Source of the DNA: Lachnospiraceae bacterium
GTDB taxonomy: Bacteria; Bacillota; Clostridia; Lachnospirales; Lachnospiraceae
NCBI GenBank assembly: GCA_022791815.1
Contig: JAAVZU010000110.1
Coordinates: 1 to 64,000, forward strand
Direction: 5' to 3'
DNA length: 64,000 nt
Part shown: piece by piece, positions 37,601-45,589 of the stretch
Position numbering within the stretch: position 1 is the first letter of the stretch
How the letters are laid out: each line of letters starts with the position of its first letter
The notes under the pieces: generated by a model
Database searches by the model: none
Told to the model about the DNA's origin: nothing
The model's input: the letters and a program-made list of their open reading frames with translations, nothing else
Translations under genes and position numbers: made by a program

Positions 37601-38947
37601 ACCTTTATCTTTAAAATTAAGTATACCCCTGTAGATGAGAATGGCTCTCCAAAGAAAGGGGAAGAGAAGCTGTTTGAGGAGGTTGTAACCTTTGATCCAG
37701 AAGATGGTACAATGGAGACAGTGACATTACCAGAGAACATGCAGTCAACAGATAAAAAGAAGGGTTACAAGAAGACTGTTGTTGTACTAGGATTAGAACC
37801 AGGTTACTATGAGATTTCAGAGGATGAAGGATGGTCTTGGAAGTATGATTTAATGGGAACCTTTGAGAAAATACATAAAGGAGGAATTTTAAATACCATA
37901 TATGCAACAACGGATCGTAATGTTTGTAAAAACGATAAAGATACTTCTAAAAAGAGCTACCGTTGTTATATCCGAGGTACAAAACAAGCTATTGATAAGG
38001 ATGCAGTTGAAGTTACCTATGATGGAAAAAAATATCGGTTATTGGATAATGCAGAAGAACCCAATGTATCATTTTTGAACATGAAGGCAATTGATAAGAG
38101 AAAAGATACTCATGGAGATACAGATATTGAAACAAATAAAATTCTTTTGCCAACACCAACACCAAATCCAAATAAGTATAAAAACATTCGGTTGGATGAT
38201 GCTTATAACAATAAGGAATTGCTAGTGGGAGAAAAACTGGTACTTCCAAAAGTGAAGGCAGAGAAACAGGATGGAACAGTTGAGACTATTATAGCTGGCA
38301 GCAGTGAATGGAGTAAGTTAAAATGGAGTGTTGCTCCTTCTGGCATTTTGGAAGTAGTGAATAATACTTTAGTAGCGAAAAGTGCTGGACAGGCAACGGT
38401 TACTGTAGAATATTTAGATGGAGATGGGCAGACCAGACATACAGCATCTATAACGATGAAAGTGGTAGCCTCCCATAAACTAAGTCTGTCAGGAAATAAT
38501 TCAATTCCATACCAGTTAATTTATTCCTCACAAAAATTGGGAATTCCTCCGCGTAATTATCCAGCTACGAATGCAGTAGATGGAGATAAGAATACATTAT
38601 GGATAACAAACTCAGACAGGTATGGTGAGAATGTATATTGGGGACTGGAATTTAAGGACGCTAATGATAAATTCATGACAAGAAAAATAAATAAAGTATG
38701 TGTACAACTTGAACAATCAGATTGTAACAGAACAGTAGAAGTATTTGCTATAACATCAATTAAAGGTCAAAAGGACTTTGAAAGAATTAGCTGTGGCAAA
38801 AAAGTCTTAGAACATGGAGTTGGCACTATGTTGGAGTTTGATGTGGACCCAGTCGGTGATTATTACGGAATTCAGATTGTGTTATTAGAACGTTCTGGTG
38901 GTGTAGCATGGCCTGCAATTGCGGAAGTAGAGATTTATGGTGATTAA
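31658..38947 (+). CDS. Giant multi-domain surface protein with starch-binding-like, fibro-slime and discoidin modules
   Basis: A 2429-residue exported protein. Residues ~20-42 form a signal or anchor segment. Two related modules (about 287-365 and 421-505) resemble CBM25/26 starch-binding domains: a clear GTWPGPKMTEDGEYYVYSNA and ANVILSKNSG/AKVVLSNNGG endings. A fibro-slime (PA14-like) domain spans about 560-727 (EFTGDDDLWVFVDGYLVLD). A long run of InlB-type repeats follows (about 850-1570, VTYHFNDTEIG, YTVWTQ). Two pilin-like, isopeptide-type domains lie at about 1740-2080 (NGETAIISGIPVMTEYDIEE). Then come a Thr/Pro linker (about 2162), a Big_2 domain and a C-terminal F5/8 discoidin domain (TNAVDGDKNTLWITNS). 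No catalytic domain or LPXTG motif is seen. It probably attaches cells to starch or other glycans; the maltose locus lies 7 kb away. Confidence 0.85.
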   Translation: MKKIVCEKKDYNGRRKTYKGIGLVATGLVCILIMMGIFWYIDSKRTSYAQEETWVNWDLAKMEEPVNHTDKTLTTARATFYDIYSDSQVWDSSSGNYYSKVQPITDGVDKDNGNTFTRFNVELATSLNDNGKEYQYMYNNGIENNVEGVYPLYCGLTWPAQFKKNDGTSWGTAGFIDDSDEFMLKQRWGNLVSDKTFGWWFAAANSNQYSNDDEHKVSVLGVPGKAQGAAAQGLVNRELENGNITIGHGDYKRVLPFFDQEYLEQSYTGKVGEGTNETITEKIRNATFYVQVSKNDFDNQAPHLYVYGDGGKEYNGKFPGELMEEYGEYYVYCRSDISSANVILSKNSGSKLIETSLSGYNEWKWAAYNPNNVNGFISCSKPILPPTAEPTTTTQFVTHGHVVSNIAFPFRKGEDTTKSGLKIRVKKSDFSYAPNVHVYDATDANGNAVAGTGTWPGPKMTEDGEYYVYSNANITGEAKVVLSNNGGDKRPADGGYTVSGTAEYDFKSATFSDSSKVYFSDEKGEKTDPDYYYFDSYSDVIQLDETNKRVEYFHGEKQVQDTDGINGFFPYNKAGEVKADKTNLNYVHGVKMELDFNMTGDGKIKGKDITFEFTGDDDLWVFVDGYLVLDIGGAHIPISGNINFAEKKATVDYVKKQEAFASKYRDGNYGGTGQGFDKDVVFDFGKDSGEKLYELLSDTTRNHTLTIFYMERGKGNSNLKIKFNLPQISTMSVGNEVDASDVNKSLQTDALWKACNQHKFQYYLENKGTEEGDYDNSITDETTPIERNVFAPIGLAAYRKKVTSEDGAAQRLRFFTFADTNYFSMVVAGTSVNLPTLRGDGAGEAEAIVGSDGCATINGQEYVFMGWTKDENYRDHWEEIQNDTYTGTCPKLETDGSITVTESTDYYAVWVKKNLTVTYYDEVGVDTPLGYQTTNNKVACIGHEVLSMDKLVTGYKNGDMVINWWNNSDLSNGVTETNKQRTKWKTDETRKGFILNGWRLSETKEDKYSEQILYNYFPLCNVKLYADWTRTHHRVQFKVKDAKQIRTESGTSDTGDGNWKSDIVYFPVGTSYVGYLPYMTDSSRVGDFKEVIDENTTYFDFHSLPVWDNHAIVRWTQNDEEETSYRTTKIVENGKTLYPQEWELGKSDVVFEGEWKQITSVITYVPGDYPESDDLNWENVKKKYTIGQTLYSPNVGELFGEEDTGDWDIVGWKQGDKTVSFPYTVTEEDVVWTAVWKKVSGTVTYHFNDTEIGITGIPDYRKVSRVGSAVERLTLEGMGSSAPYDPVGSVGKNGSHTTYYVKKNGKAYVIAGWKDSDGNKADSNTKVAEEDTEVTAIWKEVHTVLNIIVEVPDEDKSQWDNDIAKNNGWNKEAYEGGTKWTKSVNMIPGELFSSYFDPDNGQLKDILYGAVKGKKLQYNTITYPGENFQLDDADAKVPYTTDSHECSVTGNWTQGENVVTFAYLNPGERNIANARVIGYQTYQTDDIDAELPKSGDVLMEADIESRRSTLKVPNLEGYELSGWTTSGFHEVLSEPAENMDNVVLYTVWTQSETNDDSEKNTGIKTQTKSVSSVVQQKSKNVMRLFGFSSTNSYVPFANELYELDDLLLDGMATGRTGADGGFRLTYDQVASFMNCFSINSSMRLREMNKIYSKDGAEIADRQKMYTTTWELRDIHGYITNRANNKDLKRMSVLNGEDAVIYDGRIEGERTEAFKFGNENEAQGASYATSLRALFTHKIKTSDLTITKKLTETAASVAARKGEEDQDYIFKVSFYHIFGDTTNNDKLLYKGNYVKLNKYGNYIRDDQNKIKEYTAEDGKIILKNGETAIISGIPVMTEYDIEEEDAKGKKDTYILSYAEEITAKGLAGENKKYAVSDINNIESEEYLQKYEDNTYTKEMINNREKLENKKLAEYDEITSQINRTIQGQIGTAGYTYNYVIENEVLIDGISLYIEKIIDEFYYDDNERFYEDVTYQELSHAKQTFIFKIKYTPVDENGSPKKGEEKLFEEVVTFDPEDGTMETVTLPENMQSTDKKKGYKKTVVVLGLEPGYYEISEDEGWSWKYDLMGTFEKIHKGGILNTIYATTDRNVCKNDKDTSKKSYRCYIRGTKQAIDKDAVEVTYDGKKYRLLDNAEEPNVSFLNMKAIDKRKDTHGDTDIETNKILLPTPTPNPNKYKNIRLDDAYNNKELLVGEKLVLPKVKAEKQDGTVETIIAGSSEWSKLKWSVAPSGILEVVNNTLVAKSAGQATVTVEYLDGDGQTRHTASITMKVVASHKLSLSGNNSIPYQLIYSSQKLGIPPRNYPATNAVDGDKNTLWITNSDRYGENVYWGLEFKDANDKFMTRKINKVCVQLEQSDCNRTVEVFAITSIKGQKDFERISCGKKVLEHGVGTMLEFDVDPVGDYYGIQIVLLERSGGVAWPAIAEVEIYGD

Positions 38948-39007
38948 ATAACAGCAATCCTATTTATTTAAATAATAGAAGTGAAGAAACAAAAGTATAG
39001 TGTAAAG

Positions 39008-39044
39008 AAAAGTGCCTGAAGAATAAAATCTTTAGGCACTTTTG
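39008..39044 (+). terminator. Terminator after the giant surface protein gene
   Basis: AAAAGTGCCTGAAGA pairs with TCTTTAGGCACTTTT. A right-arm copy of a dispersed repeat, GGCTGAACTGTTACAATTTAC (near 39086), follows. Confidence 0.75.
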
Positions 39045-39211
39045 GGTAAGTACATCAAATTAGGTTCCGATACGGGAAGACTTTAGGCTGAACTGTTACA
39101 ATTTACACTCCGAGGTTGCTTTGGAGGCTTTGACTTTTTTTTTTAGTTATAGTATAATGAAAATGATATTGTAAAGTGCGATAAGTTATATTTATTATGG
39201 AGAGTAACAAT

Positions 39212-40597
39212 ATGAAGATAAGAACATGGATATATATTTGTATCATGGGAATTGCTATTTTTTTTACCATGACTGGATGTCAAAAAAATAGTAATGTAAA
39301 GCAGCCTTCCAAGTTGGGGACACAATATAATGAAAAGGGAGAGGCTGTTTCTGTTAGTGTGCAGGCTGTGGTGAAAGAGATAGATACAAAAACAGAAACT
39401 ATTACATTATATGATATAGATAGTGGAGTTGAAAAAATAGTAAGCTATAATGGAGCAACAGAGGTTTACAGTCGTAATAAAGTATCATTGCTGATGTCAC
39501 AGATAGCATGTGGAGAGATTGTCGAGGCATATTTTGAAGGCAATGATCAAGTTCTTGCCAAGATTCAGATTTCTAAAGAAGCATGGGAATATAAAAAAGT
39601 TAAGGCTATTGACTTGGATCGTACAGAAGGGATAGTTAAGTTAACAGGAAGAAAATATAAGTACCAAAAAGATGTTGCTGTTTTTTATGGAACAGAACAG
39701 CAGATGCTAATTGATTTGAATGAAAGAGATGAGATTACTGTCAAGGGAATTGGAGAACAAGCATATTCCTTTATTGTTACAAAAGGGCATGGATATATAC
39801 GTCTTGGAGGACATGAAGATTTTCTGGGCGGAAGTATAACAATAGATAGGAACATTTTTTTGAAAGTTGAGAAGAATATGCTTATTGCTGTAGGAGAAGG
39901 CGAGCATACTATAGTTGTTGAGAATAAGGATATGCAAGTTGTTGAGAAGGTTCGGGTAGCAAGAAATCAAGAATACTTCTTTGATATGAGTACTTATGAA
40001 CCATTGGAGAAAGAGACAGGTAAAGTGAAGTTTATTATTTCACCATCTAATGCTGTTTTGTATATCAATGGAAAAGTGAAGAATTATAGTGGTTTAATTA
40101 CATTGCCTTATGGCAATTACACAGTTACAGTCCGAGCAGAGGGATACCAGAGTTATACAGGTATTCTTCATGTAGAAAAAAGTGAGAAAGAATATGAGAC
40201 AATTTATATTGACCTAGTTGTGGATAATAATGCAACCAATATTCCAAAAGCAAGCACTAAACCAAGTACTACACCAGCACCTACTTTGAAACCTGGAACT
40301 AAGAGGACTGCTAATCCTGTTACAACGAAAGTACCAACAAGAACGAAAGCGCCAACAACAACAAACTCACCAACCGATAATAGTCACAAAATATATATTA
40401 GTGAGCCAGTTGGAGCTTCGGTTTATGTGGATGGAGTTTACAAAGGCATAGCACCAGTAAGTTTTCCTAAGATTCTGGGAGACGTTACCATTACCCTTTC
40501 TAAAAAGGGATGCCAGACAAAAAGCTATAGTGTAACCGTAGATGACGATGGAGATGATGTAGAATTTAATTTTGCAGATTTAATAAAAAATCAATAA
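39212..40597 (+). CDS. PEGA-domain lipoprotein
   Basis: A 461-residue lipoprotein. The signal peptide ends in the lipobox MTGC, so the mature protein should be membrane-tethered outside the cell. Two PEGA domains are visible: FIISPSNAVLYINGKVK through TVTVRAEGYQSYTG (about 275-335) and IYISEPVGASVYVDGVYKG through LSKKGCQTKSYSV (about 395-455). A Thr/Pro-rich spacer (about 350-390, PTTKVPTRTKAPTTT type) separates them. PEGA domains are S-layer-like carbohydrate- or wall-associated modules. ATG 39212 has GGAGAG upstream; the ATG at 39197 overlaps that region. It lies directly after the giant surface protein and may share its surface role. No enzyme domain is seen. Confidence 0.85.
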   Translation: MKIRTWIYICIMGIAIFFTMTGCQKNSNVKQPSKLGTQYNEKGEAVSVSVQAVVKEIDTKTETITLYDIDSGVEKIVSYNGATEVYSRNKVSLLMSQIACGEIVEAYFEGNDQVLAKIQISKEAWEYKKVKAIDLDRTEGIVKLTGRKYKYQKDVAVFYGTEQQMLIDLNERDEITVKGIGEQAYSFIVTKGHGYIRLGGHEDFLGGSITIDRNIFLKVEKNMLIAVGEGEHTIVVENKDMQVVEKVRVARNQEYFFDMSTYEPLEKETGKVKFIISPSNAVLYINGKVKNYSGLITLPYGNYTVTVRAEGYQSYTGILHVEKSEKEYETIYIDLVVDNNATNIPKASTKPSTTPAPTLKPGTKRTANPVTTKVPTRTKAPTTTNSPTDNSHKIYISEPVGASVYVDGVYKGIAPVSFPKILGDVTITLSKKGCQTKSYSVTVDDDGDDVEFNFADLIKNQ

Positions 40598-40681
40598 TGA
40601 AATGATTTTCCAACATATAATTTTTAGTAACGATAATGTATGTGGATTATGATTATACAATAAGATTTAGGAGGAACAAAG

Positions 40682-42415
40682 ATGGATTATAAGAGTATTT
40701 ACGAGTTATGGTTAAGCAACCCTTATTTTGACGAGGCAACAAAGAAAGAATTGGAAGCAATCAAATCTGATGAGAATGAAATTAAAGAGCGTTTTTATAA
40801 AGATTTGGAATTTGGTACAGCTGGGCTTCGAGGAATTATTGGAGCGGGTACGAACAGAATGAATGTATATACCGTTCGCAAAGCAACTCAAGGATTGGCA
40901 AATTACATTAATAAACAAGACGCTGCACAAAAGAGTGTTGCAATTGCTTTTGACTCCCGTCGTATGTCTCCTGAATTTGCAGAGGAAGCTGCACTTTGCT
41001 TGGCGGCAAATGGAATTAAGGCTTATATATTTGAGTCTTTGCGGCCAACACCAGAATTGTCTTTTGCTGTTCGTGAATTAAAGTGTATTGCAGGTATAAA
41101 TATTACAGCAAGCCATAATCCACCAGAATATAATGGATATAAGGTGTACTGGGAAGATGGTGCACAGATTACACCTCCTCACGATAGTGGAATTATGGCT
41201 GAGGTTAAGGCGGTAACAGATTACAATACAGTGAAGACTATGGATAAGACAGAAGCTGCAAAGGCTGGTCTTTATGAAGTGATTGGTGCAGCAATCGATG
41301 ACCGTTATATGGAAGAATTAAAGAAACAGGTTATTCATTGGGATAGTATCAAAGAAGCACAGAAGGATATCAAGATAGTATACACACCACTTCATGGTAC
41401 GGGAAATATTCCTGCACGACGTGTATTAAAAGAGATAGGATTTGAGAATGTATATGTAGTTCCAGAACAGGAATTGCCAGATGGAGAATTTCCAACAGTA
41501 AGCTACCCAAATCCAGAAGCTGAAGAGGCATTTGAATTAGCATTAAAGCTTGCAAAGGAAAAAGACGCTGACTTAGTACTTGCGACAGACCCTGATGCAG
41601 ATCGCCTTGGTGTATATGTAAAAGATACAAAGAGTGGAGAGTATATTACCTTAACTGGTAATATGTCAGGATGTCTTTTGGCGGACTATGTGATTGGACA
41701 GAAAAAAGAAAAAGAAGGACTGCCAGAAGATGGAGCTTTAATTAAAACGATTGTTACTTCAAATATGGCAGATGCCATTGCAAAACATTATAATGTGAAG
41801 TTAATTGAAGTATTAACAGGTTTTAAATTTATTGGTCAACAGATTCTTGGATTTGAGAAGTCTGGTAAAGGGGAATATCTGTTCGGATTTGAAGAAAGCT
41901 ATGGATGTCTTATAGGTACTCATGCAAGAGATAAAGATGCAATTGTAGCTACTATGGCACTTTGTGAAGCAGCGGCTTATTACAAGACAAAGAACATGAC
42001 TTTGTGGGATGCAATGCTTGACATGTATAAAAAGTACGGATATTATAAGGATGGTATTAAAGCAATTGGTTTAAGTGGTATCGAAGGACTTGAAAAGATT
42101 CAGAACATTATGAATACCTTAAGAGAGAATACACCAAAAGAAATTGGCGGATACAAAGTATTGTCAGCAAGGGATTATAAGTTAGATACGGTTAAGGATA
42201 TGGCTACTGGAGAAGTGACCTCCACTGGATTACCAACGTCTAACGTGCTTTATTATGATCTTAGTGACAATGCATGGATGTGTGCAAGACCTTCTGGAAC
42301 AGAGCCGAAGATTAAGTTCTATTTTGGCGTAGTGGGAGAATCTTTAGAAGATGCGGATAAGAAATCAGAAGCATTTGCTAAGAGTGTAGAAGAGATGATT
42401 AGTAAGATGTTATAA
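40682..42415 (+). CDS. pgcA: Phosphoglucomutase/phosphomannomutase (alpha-phosphohexomutase)
   Basis: A 577-residue cytoplasmic enzyme interconverting glucose 1-phosphate and glucose 6-phosphate. The phosphoserine is Ser144 in ITASHNPPEYNGYK. The metal-binding loop is DPDADR, the sugar-binding loop is GFEESYGC, and the phosphate-binding loop near the C-terminus is RPSGTEPKIKFY. It is the large PgcA/PGM2-type form. It links the glucan-breakdown genes downstream to glycolysis and nucleotide-sugar synthesis. It has its own AGGAGG and is followed by a terminator, so it is transcribed apart from the mal genes. The symbol follows the Bacillus homologue. Confidence 0.95.
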   Translation: MDYKSIYELWLSNPYFDEATKKELEAIKSDENEIKERFYKDLEFGTAGLRGIIGAGTNRMNVYTVRKATQGLANYINKQDAAQKSVAIAFDSRRMSPEFAEEAALCLAANGIKAYIFESLRPTPELSFAVRELKCIAGINITASHNPPEYNGYKVYWEDGAQITPPHDSGIMAEVKAVTDYNTVKTMDKTEAAKAGLYEVIGAAIDDRYMEELKKQVIHWDSIKEAQKDIKIVYTPLHGTGNIPARRVLKEIGFENVYVVPEQELPDGEFPTVSYPNPEAEEAFELALKLAKEKDADLVLATDPDADRLGVYVKDTKSGEYITLTGNMSGCLLADYVIGQKKEKEGLPEDGALIKTIVTSNMADAIAKHYNVKLIEVLTGFKFIGQQILGFEKSGKGEYLFGFEESYGCLIGTHARDKDAIVATMALCEAAAYYKTKNMTLWDAMLDMYKKYGYYKDGIKAIGLSGIEGLEKIQNIMNTLRENTPKEIGGYKVLSARDYKLDTVKDMATGEVTSTGLPTSNVLYYDLSDNAWMCARPSGTEPKIKFYFGVVGESLEDADKKSEAFAKSVEEMISKML

Positions 42416-42464
42416 GATAAGGTGTCTGTATAAGTATAGAACAAATAAGTGATGGTAAGAAGCA

Positions 42465-42510
42465 AAAAGGGCTGTTGTGGTGGGAAGACCTCGCTATAAT
42501 GGCTCTTTTA
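42465..42510 (+). terminator. Terminator after phosphoglucomutase
   Basis: AAAAGGGCTGTTGTGG can pair fully, with several G-T wobbles, with CTATAATGGCTCTTTT, followed by a T-rich tail. Confidence 0.65.
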
Positions 42511-42627
42511 TTAGTTTATAGAAAGTTTACCTTAGAGAATAAAAGGTTCTGTCAGGGATATTACAAATTCTAATTATGCCTTTTTAGGGGTTTTAGAGGC
42601 AGAGAATGGTACAAAGGGGATGAAAAT

Positions 42628-43359
42628 ATGGATTTACCAATGTTCAGAGATGAGACACAAGAATGGAATCATGCATTATTGCTATATGATTCTGCATTGA
42701 AGGAGATTGACACAAAATTGCAAATACTTAGAAATGAATTTAAGGTGGAACACAAGTATAATCCTATTGAGCATATTACCTCACGTATCAAATCTTTAGA
42801 GAGTATTGCAAAAAAAGTACGAAAGGACCAAAGAGAACTAACGGTTGAGAATATTGTGAAATATGTCAATGATGTGGCTGGGATTCGGGTGATTTGTTCT
42901 TTTACATCAGATATATACCGTATAGCAGATGCTATTGCAAACCAAAGTGATGTTAATGTATTAAAGGTGAAGGATTTTATTATGAATCCCAAACCAAATG
43001 GTTATAGAAGTTATCACATGATTGTGTCTATACCGATTTTTTTATCTGATAAGGTGACAGAGACAAAAGTTGAGATACAAATCCGAACAATTGCTATGGA
43101 TTTTTGGGCAAGTTTGGAGCATAAAATATACTATAAATTTGAAGGACATGCACCAGAACATATTCGAGAGGAGCTTCGTGTGTGTTCAGAAATTACAGCA
43201 ACTTTAGATAAAAAGATGCGCGATCTAAATGAGGAAGTAAAACGCATCAGTAACCCGAATGGTTATGTAGATAGTCTTTATGGTAAAGCTAACATTATAA
43301 ATGAAGAATATTATGGAATTATTGTGGAAGACATAGAAGAGGATATAGTGGAGGAATAA
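42628..43359 (+). CDS. Small alarmone synthetase (RelQ-like GTP pyrophosphokinase)
   Basis: A 243-residue enzyme with a single RelA/SpoT synthetase domain that makes (p)ppGpp from ATP and GDP or GTP. The motifs are VNDVAGIRVICSF, NPKPNGYRSYHMIV (the conserved GYRSYH substrate loop) and VEIQIRTIAMDFWASLEHKI. No hydrolase, TGS or ACT domains are present, which is the RelQ/RelP size class rather than full-length Rel. The C-terminal acidic tail (EEYYGIIVEDIEEDIVEE) is longer than needed. It stands alone and shares a bidirectional terminator with the convergent surface protein gene. Confidence 0.93.
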   Translation: MDLPMFRDETQEWNHALLLYDSALKEIDTKLQILRNEFKVEHKYNPIEHITSRIKSLESIAKKVRKDQRELTVENIVKYVNDVAGIRVICSFTSDIYRIADAIANQSDVNVLKVKDFIMNPKPNGYRSYHMIVSIPIFLSDKVTETKVEIQIRTIAMDFWASLEHKIYYKFEGHAPEHIREELRVCSEITATLDKKMRDLNEEVKRISNPNGYVDSLYGKANIINEEYYGIIVEDIEEDIVEE

Positions 43360-43387
43360 AAAAAGGAGTTGTTTCAACTCCTTTTTT
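43358..43387. terminator. Bidirectional terminator
   Basis: GGAGTTG and CAACTCC form a perfect stem with loop TTT, flanked by seven A and six T. It serves the alarmone synthetase on plus and the surface protein on minus. Confidence 0.9.
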
Positions 43388-43397
43388 CTATATACAG

Positions 43398-45056
43398 CTA
43401 TTTTACTGTTAGTTTTATTTTTTTGCTTATTCCACTGCCATCTGTAGTTTTGACCGTAATAATACAACTACCCTTTTTCTTGGCTGTGATTTTACCCTTC
43501 TGTGATACAGTGGCTATTTGCTTTTTGTTTGATGAATATTTTAAGGTTTTGGTGGTAGCATTTTTAGGGGTAATGGTAGCCTTGATTTGAAAGGTTTTGC
43601 CTTTCTTTAATGTAAGTTTTGTTTTGTTTAAGGACAAATTTTTAATTTTTATTTTTTTTCCAATTACTTTTATAGTTGCAGAGGCAGTATATTGTTTATC
43701 TTCAGAAGTAACCGTTATAATAGCCGTTCCTGCTTTAATACCGGTTACAATACCATCAGCAGATACTTTGGCGACCTTTGTATTGCTGCTCTTCCATGTG
43801 TATGTAATTTCTTCAGGTGCTTGTATATCCTCATCAAAATTTTTGAATATGATGTGTGCATTTGTCTGGGCGTTTACTTTTAACTGTGATGCAAGTGAAA
43901 TAGAAATAGAAGGCTTTGGAGTCGAAACTGGTGTTGAAGTAGGTTCTATTTCTGGGACATCCATAACAATATAAGTACCTGCATGATAGGCATAAAATGT
44001 ATAATTAAAAATACCAGAAGAAGAACCTTGGCAAGCACCCATAATATGTTTTTCGTCTGGAGAATAGAATACTTGGGTTGTACTTGCGTTAAATTCTGGT
44101 GGAATGGATATGGTTACTGGTATTGGGTTATTTTCCCTGAAAGAACAATCCATAACATCTAAATGAAATGCAAAATAATTTTTTGTAGAGGATATATTTT
44201 TTGCTGCATCAACTACTGTTTCGTTATCGACTGGTGCAGAGTCTATGGCGGTATGGCATCCATATATTTGTTCTGTAAGATCTACTGTTAATTTACAAAA
44301 GAAACTATCAAATAAATCATATATCAAATAAGTTGACATAGTATCTTCTTCAGGATTTTCTTTTTCTAGCCATTGTGCGTAAAGGGTGTAATCCTGTAGA
44401 ATCTTTGTATTAGGGTCAAATTCCTGATAGAAAGAGGAATCTGTGTACCAGCCACGGAACCAATAACCATAACGGGTTGGGTTTTCTGGAAGCCGTATAG
44501 TAGTTCCTGGAGAAATAGATAGAATAGGATAAACTTCACTTCCTCCATTACTATCAAAGTGAATGTTATAATACTGTTTAATATTATCCTTGATATAACT
44601 TACTGTACAACTGGCAGTTTTTTCTTTGTAGGAAATGGAGATTTCGCTATCTCCCTCTTTATCAATATAAGTTGAAGAAATAAATTCATAATCTGTAATT
44701 GTAGCAGTAGTATTATTATCATATACTACAGTCACTAGAAAATCTTTTTTACTAAGAAGAGTACTTTCTTTAAGAATCTCGCCCAGATATTCAATATAAA
44801 GAGCAGATACACTTGGCTGTGCAGTTTGGACAGGTGTCTCTGTAACAATATCCATTGTAGGTGTAGGAACTACAGCGGCTGAAATAGTATTGCTATCTGC
44901 ATTCAATTCATAATTGCTATCATCCATCTTAATAGGAATAGTTTTAGCATGAGAATAGGGGGTGTGGCTGAAATTGGAATATATAATATTTCCTGTTAAA
45001 GAGCATACTAATATAGCTGTAAGTAATTTTTGAAATCTTTTATATACAATGTGCAT
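43398..45056 (-). CDS. Secreted surface protein with InlB-type repeat and two Big_2 domains
   Basis: A 552-residue exported protein. The N-terminal signal peptide is LLTAILVCSLTGNIIYS. A Thr/Pro-rich stretch follows (about 60-85). A bacterial Ig-like segment (YIEYLGEILKESTLL...TVVYDNN) leads to an InlB/Listeria-Bacteroides repeat (IHFDSNGGSEVYPILS to YTLYAQWLE, about 165-232). The C-terminal third has two Big_2 domains (SSNTKVAKVSADGIVTGIKAG and SSNKKQIATVSQKGKITAKKKG). No anchor motif is seen. Its modules are a subset of those in the giant protein at 31658, so the two may be displayed together. Function is likely adhesive or structural. Confidence 0.85.
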   Translation of the reverse strand: MHIVYKRFQKLLTAILVCSLTGNIIYSNFSHTPYSHAKTIPIKMDDSNYELNADSNTISAAVVPTPTMDIVTETPVQTAQPSVSALYIEYLGEILKESTLLSKKDFLVTVVYDNNTTATITDYEFISSTYIDKEGDSEISISYKEKTASCTVSYIKDNIKQYYNIHFDSNGGSEVYPILSISPGTTIRLPENPTRYGYWFRGWYTDSSFYQEFDPNTKILQDYTLYAQWLEKENPEEDTMSTYLIYDLFDSFFCKLTVDLTEQIYGCHTAIDSAPVDNETVVDAAKNISSTKNYFAFHLDVMDCSFRENNPIPVTISIPPEFNASTTQVFYSPDEKHIMGACQGSSSGIFNYTFYAYHAGTYIVMDVPEIEPTSTPVSTPKPSISISLASQLKVNAQTNAHIIFKNFDEDIQAPEEITYTWKSSNTKVAKVSADGIVTGIKAGTAIITVTSEDKQYTASATIKVIGKKIKIKNLSLNKTKLTLKKGKTFQIKATITPKNATTKTLKYSSNKKQIATVSQKGKITAKKKGSCIITVKTTDGSGISKKIKLTVK

Positions 45057-45589
45057 AAGATACCTCCTTAAAATAAGTATAAAATTATATATATATTTTC
45101 GGAGAAAATCTTTATGATTATTAGCTTATTGTCCTCAAAAAGTGTTTTAAATAGAAAAATTTCTCTTAATGAAAAAAATATAACATTTAAAAGTGAAAAT
45201 AGATAAAGATAGCAAGTGTTTTTTGGTGATTCTCAAGGAAATAAAAGAAATATTATTAAACCAGTGATATCGAAACTGAGAAAAATACACAAAAAAATGT
45301 AATAATTTCTGAAAAAATAGGGTAAACGGAGGAGAGAATCACAAAAACGAAAGTTATTTGTAAAAAATCGTACAAAACATCACGAAAAATGAGGAATATC
45401 ACTATAAAATATTACTAGGAAGAAATGAAAAAGATATTGACAAATAATACAAATTGAGCTACTATATAATTAGTTTTTCGAGAGTTTATAAAAAAGATTT
45501 CGGAATTGTGAAATATTAAAGAAAACATAACTGTTTATAGATGATTCTAAGCAGTTACAAGAAAATGTGATTATGATGGAGAGTATTAT
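45057..45589 (+). other. Intergenic region with malQ promoter
   Basis: AT-rich, with no gene. TTGACA (45437-45442), 17 bp, TACTAT (45460-45465) is a strong sigma-A-type promoter upstream of malQ. A short inverted repeat TAACTG/CAGTTA (near 45525-45560) lies in the leader. No clear catabolite-repression (cre) box was found. Confidence 0.6.

Noticed and set aside
43369..43974. Hydrophobic plus-strand frames over the surface protein gene at 43398
   Set aside because: They are antisense shadows of the Big_2 domains, whose minus-strand reading is well supported.
45057..45589. Catabolite-repression (cre) site for the maltose locus
   Set aside because: No sequence close to the TGWAARCGYTWNCW consensus was found here or before malE.
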